Notes: generated by a model from the sequence alone, not told the origin. Positions 50,952 through 60,034 are shown, counted from the stretch's first letter. The stretch is 64,000 nt of DNA from Nitrospira sp. (GCA_002634385.1 NSJL01000013.1:1-64000), one strand, 5' to 3'. Translations and numbers: made by a program.

Positions 50952-52670
50952 TTACAACGACTTCAGATATTCGACCAGGTCGTCCCTCTCACGGGAGCTC
51001 AGTCCCAGGTCGAAGCGCGTATTATAACTTTCCACGGCATCGCTGAGGGTGGCAAAGCGGCCGTCGTGATAAAAGCGCCCCTTGTTATCCGGTTTCATGA
51101 ACCTCCCGAGCTCCCGCACAAACAGTCCTGAGAGATTCGCGGTCTTATAAACGCCGTCAGGGGATCTGTCCGCCTGAAAGCTATCGATCTTCATTTCGTC
51201 GGGAGTGTGGGCATTCCAGCCCGGTTCCGTCCAGAGAGGCGGTATATGGCAGCTGTTACATCCCGCCTTGCCGTTGAAGAGGTCCTCTCCCCGCGCCGCG
51301 GCATCAGCATCAAAATCCTCACCTGCCACCGGTGTAGGAGAGGGAAGGGAAAGCTGATAGAGGTGGAGGCCCGGGAGTTTTTTCGTAATCCTGTCCTCGC
51401 CGGGATCAACCTTTATATGCCCCAGCTGTTTCGCCACGGCGATAGGGAACTTTGTAGCGGCCTCGGGAAACTGCGTTATGTCGTCCAGCCTCGGATCGAA
51501 GAAATTACCCTTCCCGTGCATCTCCAGGGTAGCCACGAAAGCATTCCAGTAGGTAACGTTTCCGAAATTGGTCCACGTATGGAGATTAAATCCTGCGAGG
51601 TCGCAGGCATTGGGGATCAGGGTCGCGGCGGTCTTTCCGTCGGGTCGGAATCCCTTTCCGTCGAGGGTAAGCTGTGCATCGAACTTCCCGGGTCCCCACG
51701 CATTGAGCACCGTGCGCACATCCTGGGCGGTGGTCGTCGAATCGACAACTTTAAGGAGATCGACAAAAGGGCTGAGGTCGGGGGCGAGGGCGATAATCGC
51801 CCCTACATCGAGGTCCCTGTTCGCCCAGCCGTCGAGCCGTCGTCCCACCCCCGGCATCACCGAATCATCGACCGTGGAGTGGCAGAGGGCACAGGTAATG
51901 CCCACTGATTGAAGAGTGCTACCATTCGTGCCAAAGAACCCTTTCACCCCAACCACTGCATCCATCTTGAGCAGGGTCAGGGTCGTTGCAGGGTCATTGA
52001 GGTCCACCTGACCGCTTTTCAATTGATCCACAAGGGAGGAGGGCAGTGCATCGCTGTCCACCTTTAACCCGAGATCCAGGGCAGCAGTGGGAGTCAGACC
52101 ATCGCCGCTTCCCCCCGCATTGGCTCCTCCGACAGCCTGATGGAGTTTGAGCTTGCCACCCCAGAACTCCTCGTCCCCGAAGGTATCGAAGCGGAAAGTA
52201 TCCCTCCCCTCATCGATCAACTGTTGTGCGCTTTGGAAATTCGCCTGGTCGATATCGTTCAGGTTCGCTTGGTTGCCTGCGGCCCCGGCATTCCCCGCAC
52301 CCTGGGTAGCCTGCCCCTGCCCTTGCGTGGCAGCGATCGTAGTATTTCCCGCAGTCTGTGTTGTCTGCCCCTGGCCCTGCGTTGCCGTGGTCATCGAATT
52401 TCCTGCTCCCTGCGTTACTATCGTGGCAGCGTTCGAGCCCGAACCCCGGGCTGCCTGCCCCGAAAGGGAAGCAGCAACAAGAGTCCCTGATTTCAGTTCT
52501 CCCCCGACGGCCAGGCCGTGGAAAACAGTCAGGAGGACGCCAAAAGCCATGAGGATGTTTATGAGGAATCCCGGCAGGGAATACCGGCCATGCCGGTCCC
52601 TCCCTGTGCGGCCCCGCATTGTTCCCGCATCACTTCTTCCGACATTCAGACAAGACGGTACTCCTTTCAT
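50952..52670 (-). CDS. Diheme c-type cytochrome, cytochrome c peroxidase/MauG-like, with Gln/Thr/Gly-rich insert
   Basis: 572 residues. A long N-terminal basic segment and hydrophobic helix (about 33-55) direct it across the membrane. Residues about 75-135 are low complexity with repeated ATQGQGQ and QGAGN words. Two haem c sites follow: CALCH at 260-264 and CNSCH at 471-475. The C-terminal part (KTANLSGLFVRELGRF, FYHDGRFATLSDAVESYN) is characteristic of the CcpA/MauG family. It is probably the periplasmic electron acceptor for the GMC dehydrogenase in this operon. GGAGG precedes the ATG. Confidence 0.88.
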   Translation of the reverse strand: MKGVPSCLNVGRSDAGTMRGRTGRDRHGRYSLPGFLINILMAFGVLLTVFHGLAVGGELKSGTLVAASLSGQAARGSGSNAATIVTQGAGNSMTTATQGQGQTTQTAGNTTIAATQGQGQATQGAGNAGAAGNQANLNDIDQANFQSAQQLIDEGRDTFRFDTFGDEEFWGGKLKLHQAVGGANAGGSGDGLTPTAALDLGLKVDSDALPSSLVDQLKSGQVDLNDPATTLTLLKMDAVVGVKGFFGTNGSTLQSVGITCALCHSTVDDSVMPGVGRRLDGWANRDLDVGAIIALAPDLSPFVDLLKVVDSTTTAQDVRTVLNAWGPGKFDAQLTLDGKGFRPDGKTAATLIPNACDLAGFNLHTWTNFGNVTYWNAFVATLEMHGKGNFFDPRLDDITQFPEAATKFPIAVAKQLGHIKVDPGEDRITKKLPGLHLYQLSLPSPTPVAGEDFDADAAARGEDLFNGKAGCNSCHIPPLWTEPGWNAHTPDEMKIDSFQADRSPDGVYKTANLSGLFVRELGRFMKPDNKGRFYHDGRFATLSDAVESYNTRFDLGLSSRERDDLVEYLKSL

Positions 52671-52968
52671 ACCATACCTCCTCTACATCGGTGGTCAAGG
52701 CGCCAAAGGTGCCTCTGTCATGAGGGGAGGACTCACAGCCGGCAAATATTTCTATGCTGTGCAGGTCTTTGACAGTCGCAGACGCTTCGCAAGCGATTGT
52801 GCAGTGCAAGTGAGCTGCTGCCCGGGAGAGAGAAAACAGGAAAGGAACGCAGGACGAAAAGGAACGGTGCTCCACCCCTCATTGCCATAACGGAGATCCT
52901 GCTTAATAAGTACCACGGAGGAGCTCCCGAGTCAAGAAGAAGGAGGAGGAGAGAAGATACACGCCTCC
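52671..52968 (-). other. 298-base region upstream of the cytochrome gene
   Basis: No gene is seen. On the minus strand it holds a stem AGGCACC/GGCGCCT (one mismatch) about 25 bases before the cytochrome Shine-Dalgarno and another dyad, CGCTTGCGAAGCG. These may be regulatory RNA stems. I tried to fit known riboswitch cores and could not. Confidence 0.5.
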
Positions 52969-53667
52969 TCAGGAAAAGATAAGAAAGAGCAGAAAGGTGA
53001 TGCCCGCCCCCAGTAAGGCGCCGAAGGTCACCTCCAGCGGACTGTGCGCGCGGACCGTCACCCTGCTCCGCGCAATAAGAATGGCCAGCACGAACGAGAG
53101 AAGGGAAACGACGAAACTTTCCGTACTGTACGTGACAGCAATCCAGATGGAAAAGGCCAGGGCGGTATGCCCGCTGGGCATACCCCCGCGCAGGGGGTGT
53201 CCCTTCCCCAGATAGGATTTCAGTACTATCACGGAAATGAGCACCAGGATCGCAGCAATAAGGGAGACCTCTTCCCTCGAATGCTTGGCGATGTAGAGTC
53301 CCCTTTCGAATACCTCCCGGAGATAGGGGAAAAGGATGATATAGCCGAGGACCGCTGCACCGAAGGCGGTGATGAGGACCGCTCCCGCTGCGACATCCTT
53401 TGCAATCCTCGCCGCTTCCCTGTGCTCGGGGGACAGCAGGTCCACTACATATTCGATGGAGGTATTGATCATCTCGGCGAGCAGTACAAGGATAACCGCT
53501 ATGGAAATGACAAGAAAGTCGATTCTCGACACCCCGAGGATATAGCTCAGGAGCAGAATCAGCGCAGCGGAATAGAGATGGTACCGGACATGCCGCTGGG
53601 TCCGCGCCGCGAAAAGGATACCCTCGATGGCATGATTGGCGCTGTCCACCCACCTTCTCAGCGGCAC
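52969..53667 (-). CDS. Diacylglycerol/undecaprenol kinase fused to PAP2 phosphatase
   Basis: 232 residues. Residues 1-115 form a DgkA-type kinase: FAARTQRHVRYHLY and the catalytic EMINTSIEYVVDL, with three helices. Residues 120-232 form a PAP2 phosphatase: KGHPLRGGMPSGHTALAF and RSRVTVRAHSPLEV, carrying the Lys/Arg, PSGH and SRxxxxxH elements. In separate form these make and remove the phosphate of undecaprenol. The fusion could set the undecaprenyl phosphate pool at the inner membrane. Its start overlaps ybeY by 10 bases. Confidence 0.88.
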   Translation of the reverse strand: MPLRRWVDSANHAIEGILFAARTQRHVRYHLYSAALILLLSYILGVSRIDFLVISIAVILVLLAEMINTSIEYVVDLLSPEHREAARIAKDVAAGAVLITAFGAAVLGYIILFPYLREVFERGLYIAKHSREEVSLIAAILVLISVIVLKSYLGKGHPLRGGMPSGHTALAFSIWIAVTYSTESFVVSLLSFVLAILIARSRVTVRAHSPLEVTFGALLGAGITFLLFLIFS

Positions 53668-54200
53668 AGGGCCTCCGCAAGCTCCGCCTCCCTTTTCCTC
53701 ATCCGTACCGCCTCATACCCGCCCCTTTCATGATCATACCCGAACAGGTGCAGAAGTCCATGGATAAGGAGGCGGGTAATCTCGTCGTACAGAGGGACTC
53801 CGTACTCTTCCGCCTGCCTCCGGGCCCGGGGGAGACTGATAACGATATCGCCGAGGGGAAAGGTACCCGCACCTCCGGCTCCCTCCGGCTCCTTCGGCCC
53901 GCGTATCTCCGGCTGCCCCCCCCCAGCCGCCTCCACCTGCGGAAAGGAGAGGACATCGGTAGTCTTGTCAATGCCCCGGTATTCGCGATTCAACCGGCGC
54001 ATTCTCCTGTCGCTGACGAAAAGGATGCTGACCTCAACCGAAGTCGGATCCGGAAGGGATACGACCCCGGCCCTCTTTTTTCCCGGCCTCCTACTGCTTT
54101 CCTTCCGTATCTGACAGGAGAGAGCCTTCCTTGCCAGTCTCTCTATCCTCCGACGGCTTATCCTTATCAGTCGCTGACTGTTCCTTATAGTGATTTCCAT
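53658..54200 (-). CDS. ybeY: Endoribonuclease YbeY
   Basis: 180 residues with the zinc site HGLLHLFGYDH near residue 140 and LNREYRGIDKTTDVLSFP. A Gly/Glu/Pro-rich insertion of about 25 residues (GGGQPEIRGPKEPEG) follows. Acts in rRNA processing and ribosome quality control. ATG 54200 has GGACGGGG upstream. It overlaps the end of the 7TM-HD gene by 110 bases in another frame. Confidence 0.93.
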   Translation of the reverse strand: MEITIRNSQRLIRISRRRIERLARKALSCQIRKESSRRPGKKRAGVVSLPDPTSVEVSILFVSDRRMRRLNREYRGIDKTTDVLSFPQVEAAGGGQPEIRGPKEPEGAGGAGTFPLGDIVISLPRARRQAEEYGVPLYDEITRLLIHGLLHLFGYDHERGGYEAVRMRKREAELAEALCR

Positions 54201-55770
54201 TGCCCCGTCCCGCTGTCCCCGCCGAAATCCTCTCCGGGGAATTCCTGCCCGTACCCGTCTCCATCGGGAATCTGTCCGGTTTATGCGCCATTCCCTTCAG
54301 AGCGAGCTCCGGATACTCGATCCTCCGGTGGAATATACTGGTAAGAATATAGGTGAACCTCTTCTTGATTTCCGAGATATCCTTTAGAGTAAGCTCGCAT
54401 TCGTCGATCTGCCCGTCCAGGAATATATTGTTGATGATCTTTTCCACGAGGGCCACGATCCTCGCAGGCGTCGGGTCGGTGAGAGTATGGGAGGCCGCCT
54501 CCACCGCATCGGCCATCATGACCAGCGCGGCAACCCGTGTCTGCGGCTTCGGACCGGGATAGCGGTAACTGGCCTGAGACGGGATGACGTCGGATCCCTC
54601 CTGCTCGAGGGCCTTCTGGAAAAAATAGACGATAAGGCTGGTGCCGTGGTGCTGCTGTATGATATCGGTCACCGATTTAGGGAACTTGTATTGTTTGGCC
54701 AGCTCGACTCCCTCTTTCACATGGTTGATCAGGATCATTCCGCTCAGGTGGGGCGCCAGCTTCTCGTGCTTGCTGACGCCGCCCCTCTGGTTCTCCACAA
54801 AGTAGTCCGACATCTTTATCTTCCCGATGTCATGATAATAGGCGGTCACCCGGGCGAGGAGGGGATTGGCCCCCACCGCCTCGGCTGCGGACTCCGCCAG
54901 GTTTCCCACAATGACGCTGTGGTGATAGGTCCCCGGCGCCGCGATCATCAGGGAACGCATCAGCGGATGGTCGAGATCCAGCAGCTCGATAAGGCTGATG
55001 TCGGTGGCGATCCCGAAAAAGTACTCGATAGCCGGGAGCATGAAGGAGACCAGGGCGACGACATTGATACCGCACATGGCGGCAAAGAGAAAGGCGGAGG
55101 GAGAGAGCGGGGAGAAGAGGTCCCCGCCGAAGAGCAGAATGACGCCGGCGGTGGCAACGTTCACCCCGCTTATATACAGACCGCCCTTGATGAGGGCGGA
55201 GCGCTTCTTGCACCGTATTACGCTGAAAGCGGCGGTCAGGCTGCCGATGAAGGCATAAAACGGATAGAAGGGATTGTCCAGCCATATCCCGGTTAGGAGG
55301 CTGATAACGAAAGAGAAGATGATGGCGGCGTGGAAATCGAAGATGAGGGTGACGAGCATGGCCCCGAGGGGGATGGGGATTCCGAAGATAAAGGATTTGC
55401 CGTCGGGGAGCTCAAGCCCCCTCTGGAGCCCCAGGAGCAGGAACTCGAAGACCCTCCCGACAAGGAGTGTCCCCACAACCAGCACCCCCAAGAGGAGCAG
55501 CATCTTGTAATTGTTGAGATACGCCGGCTTGTAGCGCCGTATATCCTTATAGAAGATGAACAGAAGAATGACGGTCAGGAGAAAGCTTCCGAGGAAGTGA
55601 TCGATCCCCACCCTGCCCTGGAGGATCAGGGCGGATACGAGACTCAGGAGCGCTAAAACATAGATTCTGGAAATATCGTCCCGGTGCGTCTGGCGGTATT
55701 CTTTGAAACGTTCACCGAGCGTTTTCGATTTCCGGGCAGCTTCGCTACTCTTCTGCATTCCGTTTTTCAT
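54091..55770 (-). CDS. 7TM-HD phosphohydrolase (PgpH-like), lacking the external domain
   Basis: 559 residues. After a short basic N-terminus, seven membrane helices (about 33-255) lead to an HD domain: PGTYHHSVIVGNLAE, AYYHDIGKI, HVKEGVELA, QQHHGT. Family members hydrolyse cyclic di-AMP. Canonical PgpH has about 700 residues with a ~200-residue external 7TMR-HDED domain between the first two helices; that part is absent here. The last 65 residues are hydrophilic low complexity and overlap ybeY. Between phoH and ybeY, the usual order. Confidence 0.9.
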   Translation of the reverse strand: MKNGMQKSSEAARKSKTLGERFKEYRQTHRDDISRIYVLALLSLVSALILQGRVGIDHFLGSFLLTVILLFIFYKDIRRYKPAYLNNYKMLLLLGVLVVGTLLVGRVFEFLLLGLQRGLELPDGKSFIFGIPIPLGAMLVTLIFDFHAAIIFSFVISLLTGIWLDNPFYPFYAFIGSLTAAFSVIRCKKRSALIKGGLYISGVNVATAGVILLFGGDLFSPLSPSAFLFAAMCGINVVALVSFMLPAIEYFFGIATDISLIELLDLDHPLMRSLMIAAPGTYHHSVIVGNLAESAAEAVGANPLLARVTAYYHDIGKIKMSDYFVENQRGGVSKHEKLAPHLSGMILINHVKEGVELAKQYKFPKSVTDIIQQHHGTSLIVYFFQKALEQEGSDVIPSQASYRYPGPKPQTRVAALVMMADAVEAASHTLTDPTPARIVALVEKIINNIFLDGQIDECELTLKDISEIKKRFTYILTSIFHRRIEYPELALKGMAHKPDRFPMETGTGRNSPERISAGTAGRGNGNHYKEQSATDKDKPSEDRETGKEGSLLSDTEGKQ

Positions 55771-56725
55771 ATCTTTCGTACGCCCTGACGACAGCCTGCA
55801 CCAGCCGGTGGCGTACAACGTCCCTCTCGGAAAAATGTATGATCCTGATCCCCTCCACGTCGTTCAGCACGCGAATGGCCTCCACCAAACCCGATATCCT
55901 CCCGGCGGGCAGGTCTATCTGGGTTACATCTCCGGTAATGACGGTCTTTGATCCGAAACCGAGCCGCGTGAGATACATCTTCATCTGCTCCGAGGTCGTA
56001 TTCTGCGCTTCGTCGAGAATGACAAAGGAGTCGTTCAGCGTCCTTCCCCGCATGAAGGCAAGGGGGGCTATCTCGATGATGCCCCGTTCGATCAGCTTCG
56101 ACGACTTCTCTACCTCCATCATATCGAAAAGGGCATCGTAGAGGGGCCTCAGGTAGGGGCTCACCTTCTCCGCGATGTCGCCCGGCAGGAAGCCGAGCTT
56201 CTCGCCGGCCTCCACTGCGGGTCTGACCAGCACGATCCTCGATACCTGCTTGGTAAGAAAGGCGTTGATCGCCATCGCCATGGCAAGATAGGTTTTCCCG
56301 GTGCCCGCGGGACCGATGCCGAACACGATATCATACGTGCGGATGGCATCGATGTAGCGTCTCTGCGTCTCGGTCTTCGGAATAATGAAACGCCTCTTGG
56401 ACGAGACGGGAATGTTGTTGGAGAAAAGGTCCTGTACCGAGAGCTCTTCGCCCTCCGACACGGACCGCACGGCATAGCTTATGTCCTCGGGCTTCAGGGA
56501 ATAGCCGCTCCTGTTCACCGCACGCACCTCGGCGATCAGCTTCTCCGCCCGTTCGAGATTTCTTTCCTCTCCCCGCACCAGGAGCTTATTGCCCCGGACA
56601 CTGATGGCAACCCCGAGGGATTCCTCAATAACCTTCAATGTCTTGTCGGCTCCTCCATGGAGAAAAGGGTACTCCCTTTCCTCATCGAGCTCGAGTTCTA
56701 TCGTTTTCGTTATCGTATCCTCCAA
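55745..56725 (-). CDS. phoH: PhoH-family ATPase
   Basis: 326 residues. N-terminal KH-like domain, then GPAGTGKTYLAMAMA (Walker A, about residue 140), LVRPAVEAGEKLGFLPGD and FVILDEAQNTTSEQMKMYLTR (Walker B). Partner in rRNA maturation with YbeY in other bacteria. Upstream of the 7TM-HD gene, overlapping it by about 26 bases. Confidence 0.95.
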   Translation of the reverse strand: MEDTITKTIELELDEEREYPFLHGGADKTLKVIEESLGVAISVRGNKLLVRGEERNLERAEKLIAEVRAVNRSGYSLKPEDISYAVRSVSEGEELSVQDLFSNNIPVSSKRRFIIPKTETQRRYIDAIRTYDIVFGIGPAGTGKTYLAMAMAINAFLTKQVSRIVLVRPAVEAGEKLGFLPGDIAEKVSPYLRPLYDALFDMMEVEKSSKLIERGIIEIAPLAFMRGRTLNDSFVILDEAQNTTSEQMKMYLTRLGFGSKTVITGDVTQIDLPAGRISGLVEAIRVLNDVEGIRIIHFSERDVVRHRLVQAVVRAYERYEKRNAEE

Positions 56726-56794
56726 AGTAAAAAAGCGAAAGGCCCCCGGAAGAGGATGTCCCCCATCTCTTTTCTTTTTTCGGTGAACCTCTCA

Positions 56795-57604
56795 CTACTT
56801 TAGTGTGACAAAATTAGGCAGGCCTGTCTTCTTCGAAAAGGCGACCGCATTCCGTTCGGCCTCTTTCCTGTCTTTATACGCGCCGAGCCGTACCCTGAAA
56901 TAGGTGTCGCCCTGGCCTGCATCGACAATATAGGGCTTATATCCTCTCGACTGCAGATTCTGCAGGAGCTGTACGGCCCCCTCCCTGCTGGGGAACGCCC
57001 CCACCTGCACCGTATACATTTTTTCACTCGGGGAAGCCTTCCTGACAGTCCTCTCTTTTCCCTGTTTGCCGGTCTTCTGTTCAGCCGCGCCCTTTACCGG
57101 GTGCGCTTTCTGTGCAGCGCTCCCCTGCCGCTCCCCCGCAAACTCCGTCCCCTGTGATTCCAGGGCGTCCTTCGTCCTTTCCGGTACCCTATCGGACTTT
57201 TCAGGCTCTTCCCGCCCCTGAGCCTGTCCTCCCGTCGCCCCGGAGGCAACCGCATCCGAAGGGCGCGAAGGGACAACTTCGGGGACAATCTCCCCGGGAC
57301 TGATGGGAGGAGACAGCGTCACCTGCCCGCTCTGCGGGGCGGCTGATGCCGGGGAATCCTGCTGGTTCCCGGCAGCCTCCTGCGCTGTGGACAGCTCCAT
57401 CACTCTCCTCTCCTCCGGGCGCACCGCTTCGCCTTCATTTACCAATTCGGGCGCAGGCGTATTCCCTTCAGAGACGCCGCCACCTTTGTACCCTAAAAAA
57501 TACCCGAGGACAAAACTGATAGCAGTGATTACTATGGCACCGATCACCACAGTGTTTCTGCTGAGGAGTAAAATGGAGGACTTCTCTGTGACCCTTCCCC
57601 TCAT
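56795..57604 (-). CDS. SPOR-domain membrane protein
   Basis: 269 residues. One N-terminal helix (about 19-42), a long Glu/Pro/Gly/Ser-rich linker (45-195) and a C-terminal SPOR domain (MYTVQVGAFPSREGAVQLLQNLQSRG ... YFRVRLGAYKDRKEAERNA). SPOR domains bind denuded glycan at division septa. Its ATG overlaps the queA stop. Next to a SpoIID-like lytic transglycosylase gene, which makes the denuded glycan that SPOR recognises. Confidence 0.9.
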   Translation of the reverse strand: MRGRVTEKSSILLLSRNTVVIGAIVITAISFVLGYFLGYKGGGVSEGNTPAPELVNEGEAVRPEERRVMELSTAQEAAGNQQDSPASAAPQSGQVTLSPPISPGEIVPEVVPSRPSDAVASGATGGQAQGREEPEKSDRVPERTKDALESQGTEFAGERQGSAAQKAHPVKGAAEQKTGKQGKERTVRKASPSEKMYTVQVGAFPSREGAVQLLQNLQSRGYKPYIVDAGQGDTYFRVRLGAYKDRKEAERNAVAFSKKTGLPNFVTLK

Positions 57605-58677
57605 GAAATTAGCATAGCATCACCATAGGAAAAAAATCTATAACCGGCGGCAATGGCATTTTCGTAAGCATTTCTGATATTTTCGACCCCTGCGAGGGCG
57701 GAAACAAGCATCAGGGGAGTGGATCCGGGCAGGTGAAAATTAGTGAGCAAACCGTCCACCACCCTGAACCGGTAGCCGGGATAGATGAAGATATCGGTAT
57801 GGCCGCATAGGGTGCTCTTCCGGCCGTTCGCCCCCGGCTGTCCGCACTTTTTGTATCTCCCGCTCAGGAAACCCTCGATGGCCCTCGTAGCCGTGGTCCC
57901 CACGGTGATGAGCCTCCCCCCCCGTTCCTTTACGGCCAGGATCTCTCCGGGAAGCGCCGCATCCATCTCGAAATACTCGGCATCCATCACATGCTCGTCC
58001 AGGCGTTCCGTCCTGACGGGCTTGAAGGTGCCGGTGCCCACATGGAGCGTCAGGGTCCTTGTCAGGACACCCTTGTCACGTATCCTGCGTAGAAGCTCTC
58101 CCGTGAAATGCAGGCCCGCTGTAGGGGCGGCAATGGAGCCCTGGTGCTCTGCATACACTGTCTGGTAGCGCTCCCTGTCCTCGTCCCGGGGTTCCCTCCT
58201 TATATAAGGGGGAAGGGGCATGCTCCCATACCGCCAGAGCAACTCGCGGATGCATGAGGGATCCATGTCAGGAAACCGGATATATCCTTTCGGGGGGAGC
58301 GTGCCCTCTCCGGCATCCCCACCCCCGGCATCCCGCCATATCTCCGCCCTGATATCCCCGAAGACGGTTATCCCGCCGCAGTATTTTCCACGGAACAGGG
58401 CCTCCCATACCCCCGTCCCGTCCACCTCCCGCACGAGCAGGAGGTCGATTTCCCCCCCGGCAGGTTTGGAGCCGGTAACGCGGGCGGGAAAGACCTTTGT
58501 ATCATTGAGGAGGAGCATATCTCCCGCCCCAAGGTATTCTGTGAGGTCATAAAATTTCCTGTGCTCAAGGGGACCGTCCCTCCGCAGGACAAGGAGCCGC
58601 GAGTGGTCCCTGACGGGGGCGGGATGCAAAGCGATCAATTCCTTGGGAAGGACGAAATCGAAATCAGCGGTCTTCAC
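57601..58677 (-). CDS. queA: S-adenosylmethionine:tRNA ribosyltransferase-isomerase
   Basis: 358 residues. FDFVLPKELIALHPAPVRDHSRLLVLRR at the start, APTAGLHFTGELL and NFHLPGSTPLMLVSALAG near the end are diagnostic. Makes epoxyqueuosine on tRNA. queH, the next step, lies 2 kb upstream. It overlaps the spoIID-like gene by 14 bases and the SPOR gene by 4. Confidence 0.96.
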   Translation of the reverse strand: MKTADFDFVLPKELIALHPAPVRDHSRLLVLRRDGPLEHRKFYDLTEYLGAGDMLLLNDTKVFPARVTGSKPAGGEIDLLLVREVDGTGVWEALFRGKYCGGITVFGDIRAEIWRDAGGGDAGEGTLPPKGYIRFPDMDPSCIRELLWRYGSMPLPPYIRREPRDEDRERYQTVYAEHQGSIAAPTAGLHFTGELLRRIRDKGVLTRTLTLHVGTGTFKPVRTERLDEHVMDAEYFEMDAALPGEILAVKERGGRLITVGTTATRAIEGFLSGRYKKCGQPGANGRKSTLCGHTDIFIYPGYRFRVVDGLLTNFHLPGSTPLMLVSALAGVENIRNAYENAIAAGYRFFSYGDAMLIS

Positions 58678-59716
58678 GGTTCTCGTACAGCTCTATGACG
58701 GCACCCGGGTAAAACAGGGAGAGGATCTCCCGGTAGCTCTTTCCCTCCCGGGCCAGCTCCAGGGTCGTCCACTGGCACATTCCCACGCCGTGGCCGTATC
58801 CTTTTCCCTCAAGGATGTACGCGTTTCCCTCTCGCATAAGGCTCACCACCATGGTGCTCGGCAGCTTCTCCCACCCGAGGTTCTTCCGCAGATCCTTGGC
58901 GGGGATAAGATACTCGCCCGTCTCGGTGATCACCTTGAACGTGCGCACGCGGTTGGAAACGGTGTAGGTATCGATCACGATATCCTTGAGTCCGCCGTAC
59001 CCGGTTGCCTTTTCGATATCGGCCACGGAAATGCTCTTCTCCCACATATAATAAGGGGACAACTCGCTGCCCGCCTCCACCGGTTTCAGATACGGATAGC
59101 TCTTCCCGAATACTTCAAGGGGATCTTCCGTCATTCCTCCGCTCGTGGAATGATAATAGGCGACAATGGGGCTGCCCTCGTAGGTCAGGATCTCCCCCCG
59201 GGTATCGTCCACCGCCTTTGCGATATTTTCCGGGACGGAACTCCCCTTGTAGACCTGGTGCATCACCGAGGAAGTAAGGTGGTACGGCACCTTCTGGTTT
59301 CCGTTGTTCACCTTTTGATACAGGGCATAGGTCCGTGCCACCACCGCCTGCGCCTTCAGCGCCTCGCCGTCCCATTTGCTCCCGACCTCGGCGGCAACCA
59401 CTCCCTTTACATAGTCCTCCAGTGAAATCTCGTTTATGAGATAAAGACCGTTCTCTCCTTTCCAGACATCGATGCTGCCGGTATACTTCAGCCCGCTCAG
59501 GATCACCTCACCTTTCGCGTTTCCGAGCTGCTCGACCTTTTCGTTCTTCTGGGGCACCTTCGGGTATTTGTTGTCCAGAAGCAGCACCCGTATGGTAGTG
59601 TCGGCGGCGGAAAGATACGGGGGACGCAGGAGAAAACAGGCAAGAAGAAGCAGCAGAAAAAACCACCCGGGTCCGCCGTACCTTTTTCCTTTCGTTTCCC
59701 GCTTCTCCCGTATCAT
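58664..59716 (-). CDS. SpoIID/LytB-domain protein
   Basis: 350 residues with an N-terminal signal helix (about 17-37). The SpoIID core includes INEISLEDYVKGVVAAEVGSKW, EALKAQAVVARTYAL, HSTSGGMTEDPLEVFG and GYGHGVGMCQW. Acts as a lytic transglycosylase on stem-peptide-free glycan in the periplasm. In a non-sporulating Gram-negative this is a division or cell-wall-turnover enzyme. Confidence 0.92.
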   Translation of the reverse strand: MIREKRETKGKRYGGPGWFFLLLLLACFLLRPPYLSAADTTIRVLLLDNKYPKVPQKNEKVEQLGNAKGEVILSGLKYTGSIDVWKGENGLYLINEISLEDYVKGVVAAEVGSKWDGEALKAQAVVARTYALYQKVNNGNQKVPYHLTSSVMHQVYKGSSVPENIAKAVDDTRGEILTYEGSPIVAYYHSTSGGMTEDPLEVFGKSYPYLKPVEAGSELSPYYMWEKSISVADIEKATGYGGLKDIVIDTYTVSNRVRTFKVITETGEYLIPAKDLRKNLGWEKLPSTMVVSLMREGNAYILEGKGYGHGVGMCQWTTLELAREGKSYREILSLFYPGAVIELYENREDR

Positions 59717-59941
59717 TCATTTCCTCCCGATCAACCAGAATAGAAGAGTCAGCAAAAGGCTGAGCAGAATGCTCGTCGCCAAAGGAAAATAAAACGCAAA
59801 ATTCTTTCTCTGAATGAGAATATCCCCGGGAAGCCTCCCGATCCAGGGGATCTTCCCCGCAAGCAGGAGCAGCCCCCCTATCACCGCAAGCACGATCCCC
59901 GCGATCACCAGGAACTTGCCTATGTTCTGTATCTCTCCCAT
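59717..59941 (-). CDS. DUF2905-type small membrane protein
   Basis: 74 residues from ATG 59941 (GGGGGA upstream). Two helices with the family-typical IPWIGRLPGDILIQRKNFAFYFPLATSILLSLLLTLL. Function unknown. Its stop is adjacent to the spoIID-like ATG. Confidence 0.88.
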   Translation of the reverse strand: MGEIQNIGKFLVIAGIVLAVIGGLLLLAGKIPWIGRLPGDILIQRKNFAFYFPLATSILLSLLLTLLFWLIGRK

Positions 59942-59998
59942 ATTCCCCCGCACCATGTTTTCCGTATGCTTCTCCCTTGACAATTCCCGTCAAAAAAA

Positions 59999-60034
59999 CG
60001 GGATTGCTCCAGGAAACAGACCCTTCGCAATGAC
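59999..60034 (+). repeat. Dispersed intergenic repeat, copy C
   Basis: CGGGATTGCTCCAGG followed by CCCTTCGCAATGACAGG, closely matching 9313-9350 and 182-218. It lies between queH and the DUF2905 gene. Confidence 0.75.

Noticed and set aside
52671..52968. Possible c-di-GMP or other riboswitch before the cytochrome gene
   Set aside because: Dyads exist, but the conserved core sequences of known classes could not be matched.
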